58,122 bases of DNA from assembly GCA_039188505.1 (NCBI GenBank), contig JBCCZC010000001.1, forward strand, positions 1-58,122, in the 5' to 3' direction. The translations under genes and the position numbers were made by a program. Source of the DNA: JBCCZC01 sp039188505 (GTDB taxonomy: Bacteria; Pseudomonadota; Gammaproteobacteria; Xanthomonadales; SZUA-38). This document shows positions 36,304 to 44,457 of the stretch, one piece after another (position 1 is the first letter of the stretch; the number at the start of each line of letters is the position of its first letter). Below the pieces are notes generated by a model, which had not been told where the DNA came from, did no database searches, and worked only from the letters and a program-made list of their open reading frames with translations.

Positions 36304-38361
36304 TCAGAACTGCCAGGTGAACTCCACGCCGGCCAGCCGCTCCGGGCTCGGCCAGGCGATGTGCCACGGGCCGCTGCCCACGCCGCCGCGCAGATTCACG
36401 ATGTCGTAGGCCTCCTGGGTGTTGAGGCCATCGATGGTGAAGGTGGTCTTTCCCCGGCGCTCGTACTCGATGCGCGCGGACCACTCGTAGTCGTCGGCGA
36501 CCGGCCGCACCCACTGGGCCACGAGGTTCAGCGAGTCCTTCGGTGCATTCGGGAGACGGTTGCCGACGATTTCCTCGGGCGGCACGGTCAGCCCCGGCTT
36601 GGCGTCGATCGACTCGATCTCGCTGTCCGTGTAGCCGTAGGCGCCCATGAGGGTCCAGTAGTCCGAGGCGCGCCAGGCGACCTCGAGCTCGCCGCCGTAG
36701 ATCTCGCTCTCGTTCGCGTTGATCAGGACCTGTGAGCCCAGCGGGTCGAAGAGAAAGAACTGCTGGTCGTCATAATCGATGTCGAACAGCGCGGCGTTGA
36801 CCGACCACCGGGAATCCGCCGACCGGAAGCGCAGCCCCAGCTCGTAGTTCGTCAGCGTTTCGCTGTCGAAGCGGGGCTCGAACTGGACCTCTGGCGCCGC
36901 GGCCAGCGTATTGAAGCCACCCGGTCGGAAGCCGCGCGAGACGGTGCCGAAGAGATTCAGGTTCTCGCCGGCCGCCCAGGCCACCTGGACCTAGGGCTGG
37001 AACTCGCTGAAGGTTGCGGTGCCGTTCGCGACCGGATTGCTCGAGTCATTGGTCCGCTTCACCCGGTCGTAGCGCCCGGCGAGCGTGAGGCGCCAGGCCT
37101 CGGCCAGGTCGAAGTCCAGCTGCCCGTAGGCGGCGCGAGTCTCGTAATCCTCGGCGAGCACGGCCGGCGGTTGGGGAATGAAAAAGGCCGAGGGCGTGCT
37201 CCAGTCGCCGCCGTTGGCGAAGCCCGCGACGTTGAGAAAGGTGGCGAGCGAGCGGTCCCGCTCCTGGTCGCTCCAGTAGACGCCCGCGATCCAGCCGAGG
37301 CCGTCGCTGTCGGCCGAGGTCAGGCGCAGCTCCTGACTGAGCTGGGTCGAGTCGTCGTTGACGATGATATTGAGGAACTCCTGGGCGGTCTGGTCCAGGT
37401 CCTGATCGTTGTTCGATTCGAGATCGTTGTAGCCCGTGATCGAGGTCAGCGAGAAGCCGTCGAAGGCCGCGTCGAGCTTGATCGTGTACTCGTCGAAGAC
37501 GACGTCCGAGACGCCGTAGAGGTTCGACTGGATCCAGAACGTCGTGTTGTTCAACGGGAACGGGAAGGTGTCGCCGGGCAGGCGGTTCTCTTCGGTGTCG
37601 GCGGAGCCCGGCATGAAATAGCCGGAGCCGCCCTCCTGGTCCGAGTGCTGCTAGCGCAGGTCGAGCGCAACGCGATCGTTCACGTCGTAGAGGGCACGCA
37701 CCCGCAGACCCAGCGACTCCTTGTAATCCACGTCGCGATCGATCGTCGCGTTGTAGAGCTGCCCGTCCCGGTCCTGGTAGTAGCCGGCCACACGCATCCG
37801 CAGCCGACCGTCGAGGAAGGGCAGCGTCGCCGCGGCCTCGGCCGACAGGTCATCGCCCTGAGCGGCACGTATCCGGGTGAACGCCTCGAATTCCTCACCC
37901 GGCGCCACCGTGGTGATGTTGATCGCCCCGGCGACGGCGTTGCGCCCGTGCAGCGCGCCCTGGGGCCCGCGGAGCACCTCGATCTGCGCCACGTCGAAGA
38001 GATCCTGCGTGGTCACCAGCGAGGTATTCACGGACACGCCGTCGGCGATGTAGGCAACGGGCGTCTCGCCGATGCCTCGGTTCTGCGTGACCCCGCGGAT
38101 CGTGACGGTGCCGACCCCGACCTCCTGGGTGTCCGAGAAGCGCAGATTCGGCGTGAGTGCGGCGACGTCGTTGAGGCGCTGGATCCGCGCCCGCTCGATG
38201 GTGCCGCGGTCGAAGACGGTGATGGCGTCAGCGACATCGTAGAGATTCACGTCGCGCCGCAGCGCGGTCACCACAACCTCCTCGATCGAAGCATCCTGGC
38301 TCCAGGCGAGAAACGGCAACAGCAGGGCCAGCGCGGCCACGGTCGCGATCGTACGAAGCAT
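36304..38361 (-). pseudogene. TonB-dependent receptor pseudogene with two in-frame TAG codons
   Basis: One continuous frame of 686 codons reads as a TonB-dependent receptor: signal peptide ('LALLLPFLAWSQ'), TonB-box-like 'IEEVVVTALRR', plug ('VTIRGVTQNRG', 'QIEVLRGPQGALHGRNAVAGAINI'), barrel strands and terminal 'VEFTWQF'. It is broken by TAG at 37651-37653 (after 'RVALDLR', before 'QHSDQEG') and TAG at 36991-36993 (after 'FSEFQP', before 'VQVAW', where Lys is the usual residue). Near the end 'GSGPWHIAWPSPERLAG' lacks the conserved N-L-T-D-x-x-Y strand, suggesting a further in-frame deletion. It lies 24 bases after the CBS gene and may be read through from the nqr operon. Ligand unknown. Confidence 0.85.
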
Positions 38362-38385
38362 TGCGTCTCCTCGGTTCGGTGGGCG

Positions 38386-38775
38386 TCAGGGCTCGAGCAG
38401 TGCTCGCAGGATGTCCCGGCGGCTGATGATGCCGACGAGCTCGTTGTTCGACGTCACCGGGTAGCGCCGGTACGGCTGCTGCTGGAATTGCTGCGCCAGG
38501 GAAATGATGTCGAGGCTTGCATCGACTGTCTGCACACCGGTACTCATGAAGCGGCTGACCGGCCCCCGCGTGGACCCGTAGTAGCCCGCTTCGAGCACGA
38601 GCCCCACGCAGTCGCGCTCGCTCAGGACGCCGACCAGCTCGCCGTGATCGTCGATCACGGGCGCGCCGGAAATTCGATTGGTCACGAGCGCGTGGACGGC
38701 GTCCAGCACGGGCATGTCAGAGGTGAACACGACCGGGTTTGGCGTCATGTAATCGCGAACGGTGATCTTGTGCAT
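38386..38775 (-). CDS. CBS domain-pair protein
   Basis: A 129-residue protein consisting of two CBS motifs: 'VRDYMTPNPVVFTSDMPVLDAVHALVTNRISGAPVIDD' and 'VSRFMSTGVQTVDASLDIISLAQQF', each ending in the typical 'G(V/I)(L/I)S.RD' strand ('GVLSERD', 'GIISRRD'). Such Bateman modules bind adenine nucleotides. An insertion ('GLVLEAGYYGSTRGP') lies between the two motifs. The start at 38775 is chosen because an earlier in-frame ATG would run over nqrM. Five bases separate it from nqrM, so it probably belongs to the nqr operon. A role in sensing energy charge for Na+-NQR is inference. Confidence 0.8.
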   Translation of the reverse strand: MHKITVRDYMTPNPVVFTSDMPVLDAVHALVTNRISGAPVIDDHGELVGVLSERDCVGLVLEAGYYGSTRGPVSRFMSTGVQTVDASLDIISLAQQFQQQPYRRYPVTSNNELVGIISRRDILRALLEP

Positions 38776-38780
38776 GCGGG

Positions 38781-38951
38781 TCAGTTCTCCTCCGCGGCCT
38801 GCTTCCGCGGGCATTCGCGCTTGCAGGCGCCGCAGCTGCTGCCGAGGCCGCCGCAGCTTCCCTTGATGGGCTCCCGCCCCAGCAGCACGCCGATCGCGAG
38901 CCCGAGGAACGAGAGCAGTACGACGGCGAAGGCCACGAGATAGAGCGTCAT
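38781..38951 (-). CDS. nqrM: Na+-NQR maturation protein NqrM
   Basis: A 56-residue protein with one N-terminal membrane helix ('LYLVAFAVVLLSFLGLAIGVLL') and then a Cys-rich tail: 'IKGSCGGLGSSCGACKREC'. The four Cys (pattern C-x7-C-x2-C-x3-C) match NqrM (DUF539), which is needed to insert the iron centre liganded by Cys of NqrD and NqrE in the membrane. It starts inside the apbE stop (ATGA) and is the expected last maturation gene of an nqr operon. This gene is easily missed because of its size. Confidence 0.85.
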   Translation of the reverse strand: MTLYLVAFAVVLLSFLGLAIGVLLGREPIKGSCGGLGSSCGACKRECPRKQAAEEN

Positions 38952-39979
38952 GAGGTGCCTCCGTCGATCAGGTGTCGTGTCATCGCAGGAGTCGCATGCT
39001 CCAGGAAGCCGTCGTCCGAGCGCTCGATCAGCAGCACCGGGATGCCCCGGTCGATGGCGAATGCGAGCGCGTCGTCCTTGCCCATGACCAGCAGCGCCGT
39101 CGCCAGCGCGTCGGCGCGCATGGTCTCCGGCGCAAGCACCGTAACCGACGCGAGCGTCTGCAGCACCGGCTCTCCGCTCCGCGGATCGATCACGTGCGCA
39201 AAGCGTCGCCCGTCCCGTTCGAAGTAGTTCCGGTAGTCTCCGGACGTGGCGACGCCGTTGTCCCCAGGCTCGATGATCCGCTGGATCGACCGTCCGACGT
39301 CGAGCGGTCGCTCGATGGCGACCCGCCAGCCGCGGTCCTCAGCCGGTCGACCTCGCGCTCGCAGCTCGCCGCCGATATCCACCAGATAGCTTTCGACGCC
39401 GCTCGCCTCGAGCAGCTCGCCGAGGCGATCTACCGCGTACCCCTTGGCGATGGCCGACAGGTCCACGTAGACATCCGGGCGCGCCTTTCGCAGGGCCGGC
39501 GGCTCGCCGCGGACCTCGAGGAGGTCTGCTCCGACGCGCTCGCGCGTCGCCTCGAGCAGAGCCTCGGCGGGCCGGACGGGCGCGACCGCCGCGGGCCCGA
39601 AGCCCCAGAGGTTCACGAGCGGGCCAACGGTCACGTCGAGCGCGCCTGCGGTCTCGACGTTCACCGCGAGGGCCGCTGCGACAACGTCCGCGGTCGCCTG
39701 CGAGACCGGCCACCACTCCAACGACTCGGCCGCATTGAAGAGCGACAGTTCGGAGTCCGGCTGCCAGGTGGACATCAGCGCGTTGATGCCTGCGAGCTCA
39801 ATCCTGATCGCCTCGCCGAGTGCCTCGGGATCCGCGACTGCGCCGGCGATTCGAACCGAGAACTGCGTGCCCATCGTGGGGCCTTCGAGGCTGACGACGG
39901 GCACTTCCCGCGAACAGGCCGCGAGCAGCAGCAGCGCGGCCGCGGCGAGACAACGGACGGTCCGGTCAGCCGAAGTCAT
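38948..39979 (-). CDS. apbE: FAD:protein FMN transferase ApbE (lipoprotein)
   Basis: A 343-residue lipoprotein (type II signal peptide with lipobox L-A-A-C-S) of the ApbE family. Landmarks are 'GPTMGTQFSVRI', 'FNAAESLEWWPVS', 'DVTVGPLVNLWGFGP', 'VDLSAIAKGYAVDRLGELL', 'YLVDIGGELRARG' and 'ATSGDYRNYFERDGRRFAHVIDPRSG'. It uses FAD and Mg2+ to attach FMN covalently to Thr in NqrB and NqrC on the periplasmic side. The start at 39979, inside the nqrF 3' end by 14 bases, gives a normal lipoprotein signal; an earlier ATG at 40015 would add a cytosolic-looking tail. Confidence 0.9.
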   Translation of the reverse strand: MTSADRTVRCLAAAALLLLAACSREVPVVSLEGPTMGTQFSVRIAGAVADPEALGEAIRIELAGINALMSTWQPDSELSLFNAAESLEWWPVSQATADVVAAALAVNVETAGALDVTVGPLVNLWGFGPAAVAPVRPAEALLEATRERVGADLLEVRGEPPALRKARPDVYVDLSAIAKGYAVDRLGELLEASGVESYLVDIGGELRARGRPAEDRGWRVAIERPLDVGRSIQRIIEPGDNGVATSGDYRNYFERDGRRFAHVIDPRSGEPVLQTLASVTVLAPETMRADALATALLVMGKDDALAFAIDRGIPVLLIERSDDGFLEHATPAMTRHLIDGGTS

Positions 39980-41189
39980 CGAAGAGAATGCTCTCGCGTT
40001 CCACGCCCAGGTCATCGAGCATCTTGCCCAGTGCGGCCACCATGATGGGCGGCCCGCAAATGTAGTACTCGCACTCCTCGGGCGCCGGATGCTTGCTCAG
40101 GTACTCGTCATGGAGCACCTGGTGGATGAATCCCGTGAGTCCGGTCCATTCGTCTTCGGGCAGCGGATCGGACAGCGCAACGTGCCACTCGAAGTTGTCG
40201 TTCTCCGCCGCGAGCTCGTTGAAGTCGTCCTCGTAAAACATCTCCCTCAAGCTACGTGCGCCGTACCAGAAGGTCATCTTGCGCTTGGAGTTCAAACGCC
40301 TGAGCTGATCGAAGATGTGCGACCGCATCGGCGCCATCCCGGCGCCCCCGCCGATGAAGACCATCTCGCGATCCGTGTCGCGGGCGAAGAATTCGCCGAA
40401 AGGTCCGGAGACCTCGACCTTGTCGCCCGGCTTCAGGCTGAAGATATACGACGACATGATCCCCGGCGTCACCTGCGGTCCAGCGCCGGGCGGTGGTGTG
40501 GCGATGCGGGTATTGAGCATGATCACGTCGTCTTCGACGGGGTAGTTTGCCATCGAGTAGGCGCGCTGCACCGGCTGATCGCAATGCGATTCCAGGGCCA
40601 GGAGTCCATGACGCTCCCACTCCTCGCGGTACTGGTCCTCGATCACGAAGTCCTTGTACGCAACGTGATGCGGCGGGCACTCGATCTGGATATAGCCGCC
40701 CGCCCGGAAGTCGATGGACTCGCCTTCGGGCAGTTCGAGCACGAATTCCTTTATGAAGGTAGATACGTTGTCGTTGGACCGAACCGTCGCCTGCCAGCGC
40801 TTGACGCCAAAGACCTCGCTGGGCACCTGGATGTCCATCGACTCTTTGACGGCGACCTGGCAGGCGAGCCGGACCCCATCGGAGGCGTCGCGCTTGTTGA
40901 TGCACGCCTCCTCGGTCGGGACCATCGCCCCGCCGCCGTCTAGCACCTTCACCCGGCACTGTCCGCAGGTCCCCTTACCGCCGCAGGCCGAGGCGACGAA
41001 CAGCCCTTCGCCGGCAAGCACACCCAGCAGCTTGCCGCCGACCGGCACCTCGAGCTTTCTCTCGTGGTTGATGTCGATCGTGACGTCACCGCTGGGCACG
41101 AGGAACCGACGCGCGAAGAGAATGATGCCGGTCTGAAGCAGGACGATCAGCGTGAACATCGTCACGCCCAGGAGAATGTTGCCGGTCAT
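39966..41189 (-). CDS. nqrF: Na+-translocating NADH:quinone oxidoreductase subunit F
   Basis: A 407-residue NADH-oxidising subunit. An N-terminal membrane helix ('LLGVTMFTLIVLLQTGIILFA') precedes a plant-type ferredoxin domain with [2Fe-2S] ligands Cys69, Cys75, Cys78 and Cys110. The FAD domain ('RAYSMANYP') and NADH domain ('FIGGGAGMAPMRSHIFDQL', terminal 'YYICGPPIM') follow. It takes electrons from NADH and passes them to the rest of the pump. Four-base overlap with nqrE. Confidence 0.95.
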   Translation of the reverse strand: MTGNILLGVTMFTLIVLLQTGIILFARRFLVPSGDVTIDINHERKLEVPVGGKLLGVLAGEGLFVASACGGKGTCGQCRVKVLDGGGAMVPTEEACINKRDASDGVRLACQVAVKESMDIQVPSEVFGVKRWQATVRSNDNVSTFIKEFVLELPEGESIDFRAGGYIQIECPPHHVAYKDFVIEDQYREEWERHGLLALESHCDQPVQRAYSMANYPVEDDVIMLNTRIATPPPGAGPQVTPGIMSSYIFSLKPGDKVEVSGPFGEFFARDTDREMVFIGGGAGMAPMRSHIFDQLRRLNSKRKMTFWYGARSLREMFYEDDFNELAAENDNFEWHVALSDPLPEDEWTGLTGFIHQVLHDEYLSKHPAPEECEYYICGPPIMVAALGKMLDDLGVERESILFDDFG

Positions 41190-41794
41190 AGCTGGATTCC
41201 CGAGAAGGCCATGAACGCGAGGGACATGAGTCCGGCCGTGATGAAGGTGATGCCGAGCCCCTGGAGGCCGTCCGGCACGTCAGAGTACTTGAGCTTCTCG
41301 CGGACGCCCGCGAGGCACGCCAGCGCCAGCGCCCAGCCGACGCCCGAGCCGAACCCAAAGACGACGCTCTCACCGAAGTCGTAGCTCCGCTCGACCATGA
41401 AGAGCGAGCCCCCGAGGATCGCGCAGTTCACCGTGATGAGCGGTAGGAACAGCCCGAGCGCGTTGAAGAGCGCAGGAAAGAACCGGTCGAGCACCATCTC
41501 GAGAATCTGAACCATGGCCGCGATGATGCCGATGTAGCAGACCAGGCCCAGGAAGCTCAGATCGACCTCCGGATAGCCCGCCCAGCCCCAAGCGCCCTCC
41601 TTGAGCAGGTTGTTGTAGATGAGGTTGTTGACCGGCACGGTGATCGTCTGGACGGCGATGACCGCCGCGCCGAGGCCGAGCGCCGTATCCACGCGCTTGG
41701 AGATCGCGAGAAAAGTACACATGCCGAGGAAGAAGGCGAGCGCCAGATTCTCGACGAAGACCGCCTTGACGAAGAGGGCGAGGCTCGCTTCCAT
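41186..41794 (-). CDS. nqrE: Na+-translocating NADH:quinone oxidoreductase subunit E
   Basis: A 202-residue, six-helix membrane subunit. Cys26 ('FFLGMCTFLAISK') and Cys124 ('ITVNCAILGGSLF') match the NqrE Cys pair that, with NqrD, holds the intramembrane iron centre. The gene start overlaps the nqrD stop as TGATG, which fixes the ATG at 41794. Homologous to RnfA, but the neighbours show this is an Nqr operon. Confidence 0.95.
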   Translation of the reverse strand: MEASLALFVKAVFVENLALAFFLGMCTFLAISKRVDTALGLGAAVIAVQTITVPVNNLIYNNLLKEGAWGWAGYPEVDLSFLGLVCYIGIIAAMVQILEMVLDRFFPALFNALGLFLPLITVNCAILGGSLFMVERSYDFGESVVFGFGSGVGWALALACLAGVREKLKYSDVPDGLQGLGITFITAGLMSLAFMAFSGIQL

Positions 41795-42456
41795 CACTTC
41801 ACCTCGATCCGATGGACTTCGTGGATCTGGTATTCGGGAGGCTCGACCTGCTTCGTCTTCCAGGTGCGGATGCCCCAGATGAGGAAGCCGATGATGAAGA
41901 AGGCGCTCGGCGGCAGGAGCATCATGCCATTGGGGACGTACCATCCCCCTTCCGCTGCCAGCGGGAGCACTTCCTTTCCGAAGAGCGTGCCGGAGCCGAA
42001 CAGCTCGCGCAGGAACGCGACGGTCAGCAGGATCAGGCCGTAACCCATCGCGTTGCCGACACCGTCGAGCACGCTGGGGACGACGGGGTTCTTCATCGCG
42101 AAAGCCTCGGCGCGACCCAGGACGATGCAGTTGGTGATAATGAGGCCGACGAAGACCGAAAGCTGCCGCGAGGTGTCGTAGGCATACGCCTTGAGCACTT
42201 GGTCGACCACGATGACCGCCGAGGCGATGATCGTCATCTGTACGATCAATCTCGTGCTGTTGGGAAGCAGGTTCCGGACTAGACTGATGGTCGCACTTGA
42301 GAAGGCCAGCACCGCGATCACCGCCGAGGCGAGCAGTAGCGAGGGCATCAGCGAGCTGGTGACGGCCAGCGCCGAGCAGATCCCGAGAATCTGCAGCGTG
42401 ACCGGATTGTTGTCGATCAGGGGGTCGGTCAGGATCTTGCGCGTGCTGTCGGTCAT
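41794..42456 (-). CDS. nqrD: Na+-translocating NADH:quinone oxidoreductase subunit D
   Basis: A 220-residue, six-helix subunit with inverted topology relative to NqrE. Cys27 ('LGICSALAVT') and Cys110 ('LIITNCIVLGRAEAFA') are the iron-centre ligands. Four-base overlap with nqrC upstream and TGATG junction to nqrE downstream. The D/E pair forms the central electron-transfer channel from NqrF to NqrC. Confidence 0.95.
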   Translation of the reverse strand: MTDSTRKILTDPLIDNNPVTLQILGICSALAVTSSLMPSLLLASAVIAVLAFSSATISLVRNLLPNSTRLIVQMTIIASAVIVVDQVLKAYAYDTSRQLSVFVGLIITNCIVLGRAEAFAMKNPVVPSVLDGVGNAMGYGLILLTVAFLRELFGSGTLFGKEVLPLAAEGGWYVPNGMMLLPPSAFFIIGFLIWGIRTWKTKQVEPPEYQIHEVHRIEVK

Positions 42457-43253
42457 GTGGCCTCCAGCCAGTGTTTCTTCAGGTAAGGGCCGAAGCCGTC
42501 GGGGCCCAGCCAGAAGCGAAGCGTGGTCGTCACGCCCGCTCCGGTAAGCGTGGCGCCGGACATTCCGTCGACCTGCATCGCCGGGTCGCCGGCCTGCGGC
42601 GGGTCGTTGCTGGCCACATCGCGGGGCACGCGGCCGCGGATGACTTCGATCTGCGGCTCACCGGCCGCGTCGATGACCACCTTGCCTTCCCACAGCGCGA
42701 GCCAGCGTTCGCTCTCGATCTGATCGCCGAGCCCCGGCGTCTCGCCGTGCTCGTTGAAGCGCAGTCCGTAGACCGTCTTGCCGTCGGGCTCGAGGGCTAG
42801 AAACCCCTTCATCGTCGACCAGAGGCCAGCGCCCCGGATCGGAAGGATGACGCTCGTGACGTCGTCCCCGTCGCGGACGATGTAGACCGGCGCCAGGTTC
42901 TCGCGGCGCCCGACCTTGGCGATGTCCCGCTCGGCGGGAATCACGGTGCTCTGCGTCGGATCGGACGCGGCGCGGGCGGCGTCGAAGACCTGCGGATCGA
43001 CGTCGTCGACGTAGTCGCCGGCGGCGAGATTGACGATCCGCGTTTCGATGGCGCCGAACTGGGCATCGATCGGCTGCTCCGGATCGAGCAGCCCGGCCAC
43101 GGCGAGGATGTTCTCCTGCCGGTTCAGCAGGGAATTCTGGTCCTGCAGGGGCTTGAGGACGATCGCCGCCGTCGTCACAAGCGCCGAACAGAACAGGCTC
43201 GCGACCGCGGCCACGACCAGCGTACGTCCGACCGTTTCGCGCTTATCCGCCAC
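42453..43253 (-). CDS. nqrC: Na+-translocating NADH:quinone oxidoreductase subunit C
   Basis: A 266-residue subunit with one N-terminal membrane helix (about 9-33) and a periplasmic FMN-binding domain. The covalent FMN site is Thr235 in 'MSGATLTGAGVTTTLRFW', modified by ApbE. 'GFLALEPDGKTVYGLRFNEHGETPGLGDQIE' is the conserved flavin-domain core. Its 5' end overlaps the end of nqrB by 11 bases. Confidence 0.95.
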   Translation of the reverse strand: MADKRETVGRTLVVAAVASLFCSALVTTAAIVLKPLQDQNSLLNRQENILAVAGLLDPEQPIDAQFGAIETRIVNLAAGDYVDDVDPQVFDAARAASDPTQSTVIPAERDIAKVGRRENLAPVYIVRDGDDVTSVILPIRGAGLWSTMKGFLALEPDGKTVYGLRFNEHGETPGLGDQIESERWLALWEGKVVIDAAGEPQIEVIRGRVPRDVASNDPPQAGDPAMQVDGMSGATLTGAGVTTTLRFWLGPDGFGPYLKKHWLEAT

Positions 43254-44457
43254 TGCGCTGCTCCCGCCGGCGCACGTTGGCCCGGACCACGAAATAGTCG
43301 ATGAGCGGCGCCACGACGTTGGCGAAGAGGATCGCCATCATGATGCCTTCCGGAAACGCCGGGTTGACCACCCGGATCATCACGGTCATGGCTCCGATCA
43401 ACAGTCCGAAGATCCAGCGTCCGGTGTTGGTCTGGCAGGCGCTGACCGGATCGGTGGCCATGAACACCATGCCGAAAGCGAAGCCCCCGACCACGAGGTG
43501 CCAGTGCCAGGGCATGGCGAACATCGGATTCGTGTCCGAACCGATCGCGTTGAAAAGCAGAGTCGTCGCGACCATGCCGATGAAGACGCCCAGAACGATC
43601 CGCCAGGAAGCGATCCGTGCGTAGATCAGGAAGGCGCCGCCCAGCAGGCATGCGATCGCAGAGGTCTCGCCGATGGAACCCTGGATCCTGCCGAAGAAGG
43701 CGTCCATCCAGGTCACACCCACGGCGGCGACCCCCGCCATCCCGTCGATCGCCGAAGCGCCGAGCGCGGTGGCGCCGGAGAATCCGTCGACCGGTGTCCA
43801 GACGGTGGTGCCCGACATGTCGACGGGGTAGGCAAAGTAGAGAAAGGCCCTTCCGGCCAACGCGGGATTGAGGAAGTTCTTGCCGGTCCCGCCAAAGACC
43901 TCCTTCGCGACGACCACGCCGAAGCTGATGCCGAGCGCGGCCTGCCACAACGGCGTGGTTGCCGGCAGGATCAGCGCATAGAGCCAGCCCGTGACGAAAA
44001 AGCCTTCGTTGACCTCGTGGTTGCGAACCCCGGCGAAGAGCACCTCCCAGAAGCCGCCGACCGCCATGGTCACGATGTAGATCGGCAGGAAGTACAGGAA
44101 GCCGTGGAACATGCACGCCATGATGCTGCCCGGGTCGTAGCCGATCCCCAGAGCGTCCATGATCCCGCCACGCCAGCCCTCGGCGCTCGCCAGGCCGAGG
44201 TCGGCCATAGCGGTGTGCGTCTGGAAACCGACATTCCAGACACCGACGAGCATCGCCGGGAAAGCCGCAAGCACTACAAGAATCATCACCCGTTTGAGGT
44301 CGATCGAGTCGCGGACGTGCGGCGCGTGCGGCGTCACGAATGGCGGTGTATAAAACATCGTGTCGACCATCTCGTAAAGCGCCTCGAAGCGCTCGAGCTG
44401 GCCTCCCTTGGCGAACAGGGGCTCGACCCGGTCCAATGCCTTGCGCAGCGGCTGCAT
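43243..44457 (-). CDS. nqrB: Na+-translocating NADH:quinone oxidoreductase subunit B
   Basis: A 404-residue, roughly ten-helix subunit, the probable Na+ channel. Covalent FMN attaches to Thr230 in 'VDGFSGATALGASAI'. 'TGKNFLNPALAGRAFLYFAYP' and 'MFAMPWHWHLVVGGFAFGMVFMATDPVSA' are family landmarks for riboflavin and ubiquinone binding regions. The start is fixed by the TGATG overlap with nqrA; a longer in-frame extension into nqrA is rejected. Confidence 0.95.
   Translation of the reverse strand: MQPLRKALDRVEPLFAKGGQLERFEALYEMVDTMFYTPPFVTPHAPHVRDSIDLKRVMILVVLAAFPAMLVGVWNVGFQTHTAMADLGLASAEGWRGGIMDALGIGYDPGSIMACMFHGFLYFLPIYIVTMAVGGFWEVLFAGVRNHEVNEGFFVTGWLYALILPATTPLWQAALGISFGVVVAKEVFGGTGKNFLNPALAGRAFLYFAYPVDMSGTTVWTPVDGFSGATALGASAIDGMAGVAAVGVTWMDAFFGRIQGSIGETSAIACLLGGAFLIYARIASWRIVLGVFIGMVATTLLFNAIGSDTNPMFAMPWHWHLVVGGFAFGMVFMATDPVSACQTNTGRWIFGLLIGAMTVMIRVVNPAFPEGIMMAILFANVVAPLIDYFVVRANVRRREQRSGG

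Noticed and set aside
36991..37653. Reassignment or readthrough of TAG (for example a pyrrolysine-like system)
   Set aside because: TAG is an ordinary stop for several intact genes in the window, no stem-loop or tRNA is seen, and the receptor also seems to lack a C-terminal strand, which fits decay.
37171..38943. Long plus-strand open frame of about 590 codons
   Set aside because: It lies opposite the TonB receptor pseudogene and nqrM, has low-complexity Arg/Asp/Gly-rich translation and no domain; it is a shadow typical of G+C-rich DNA.
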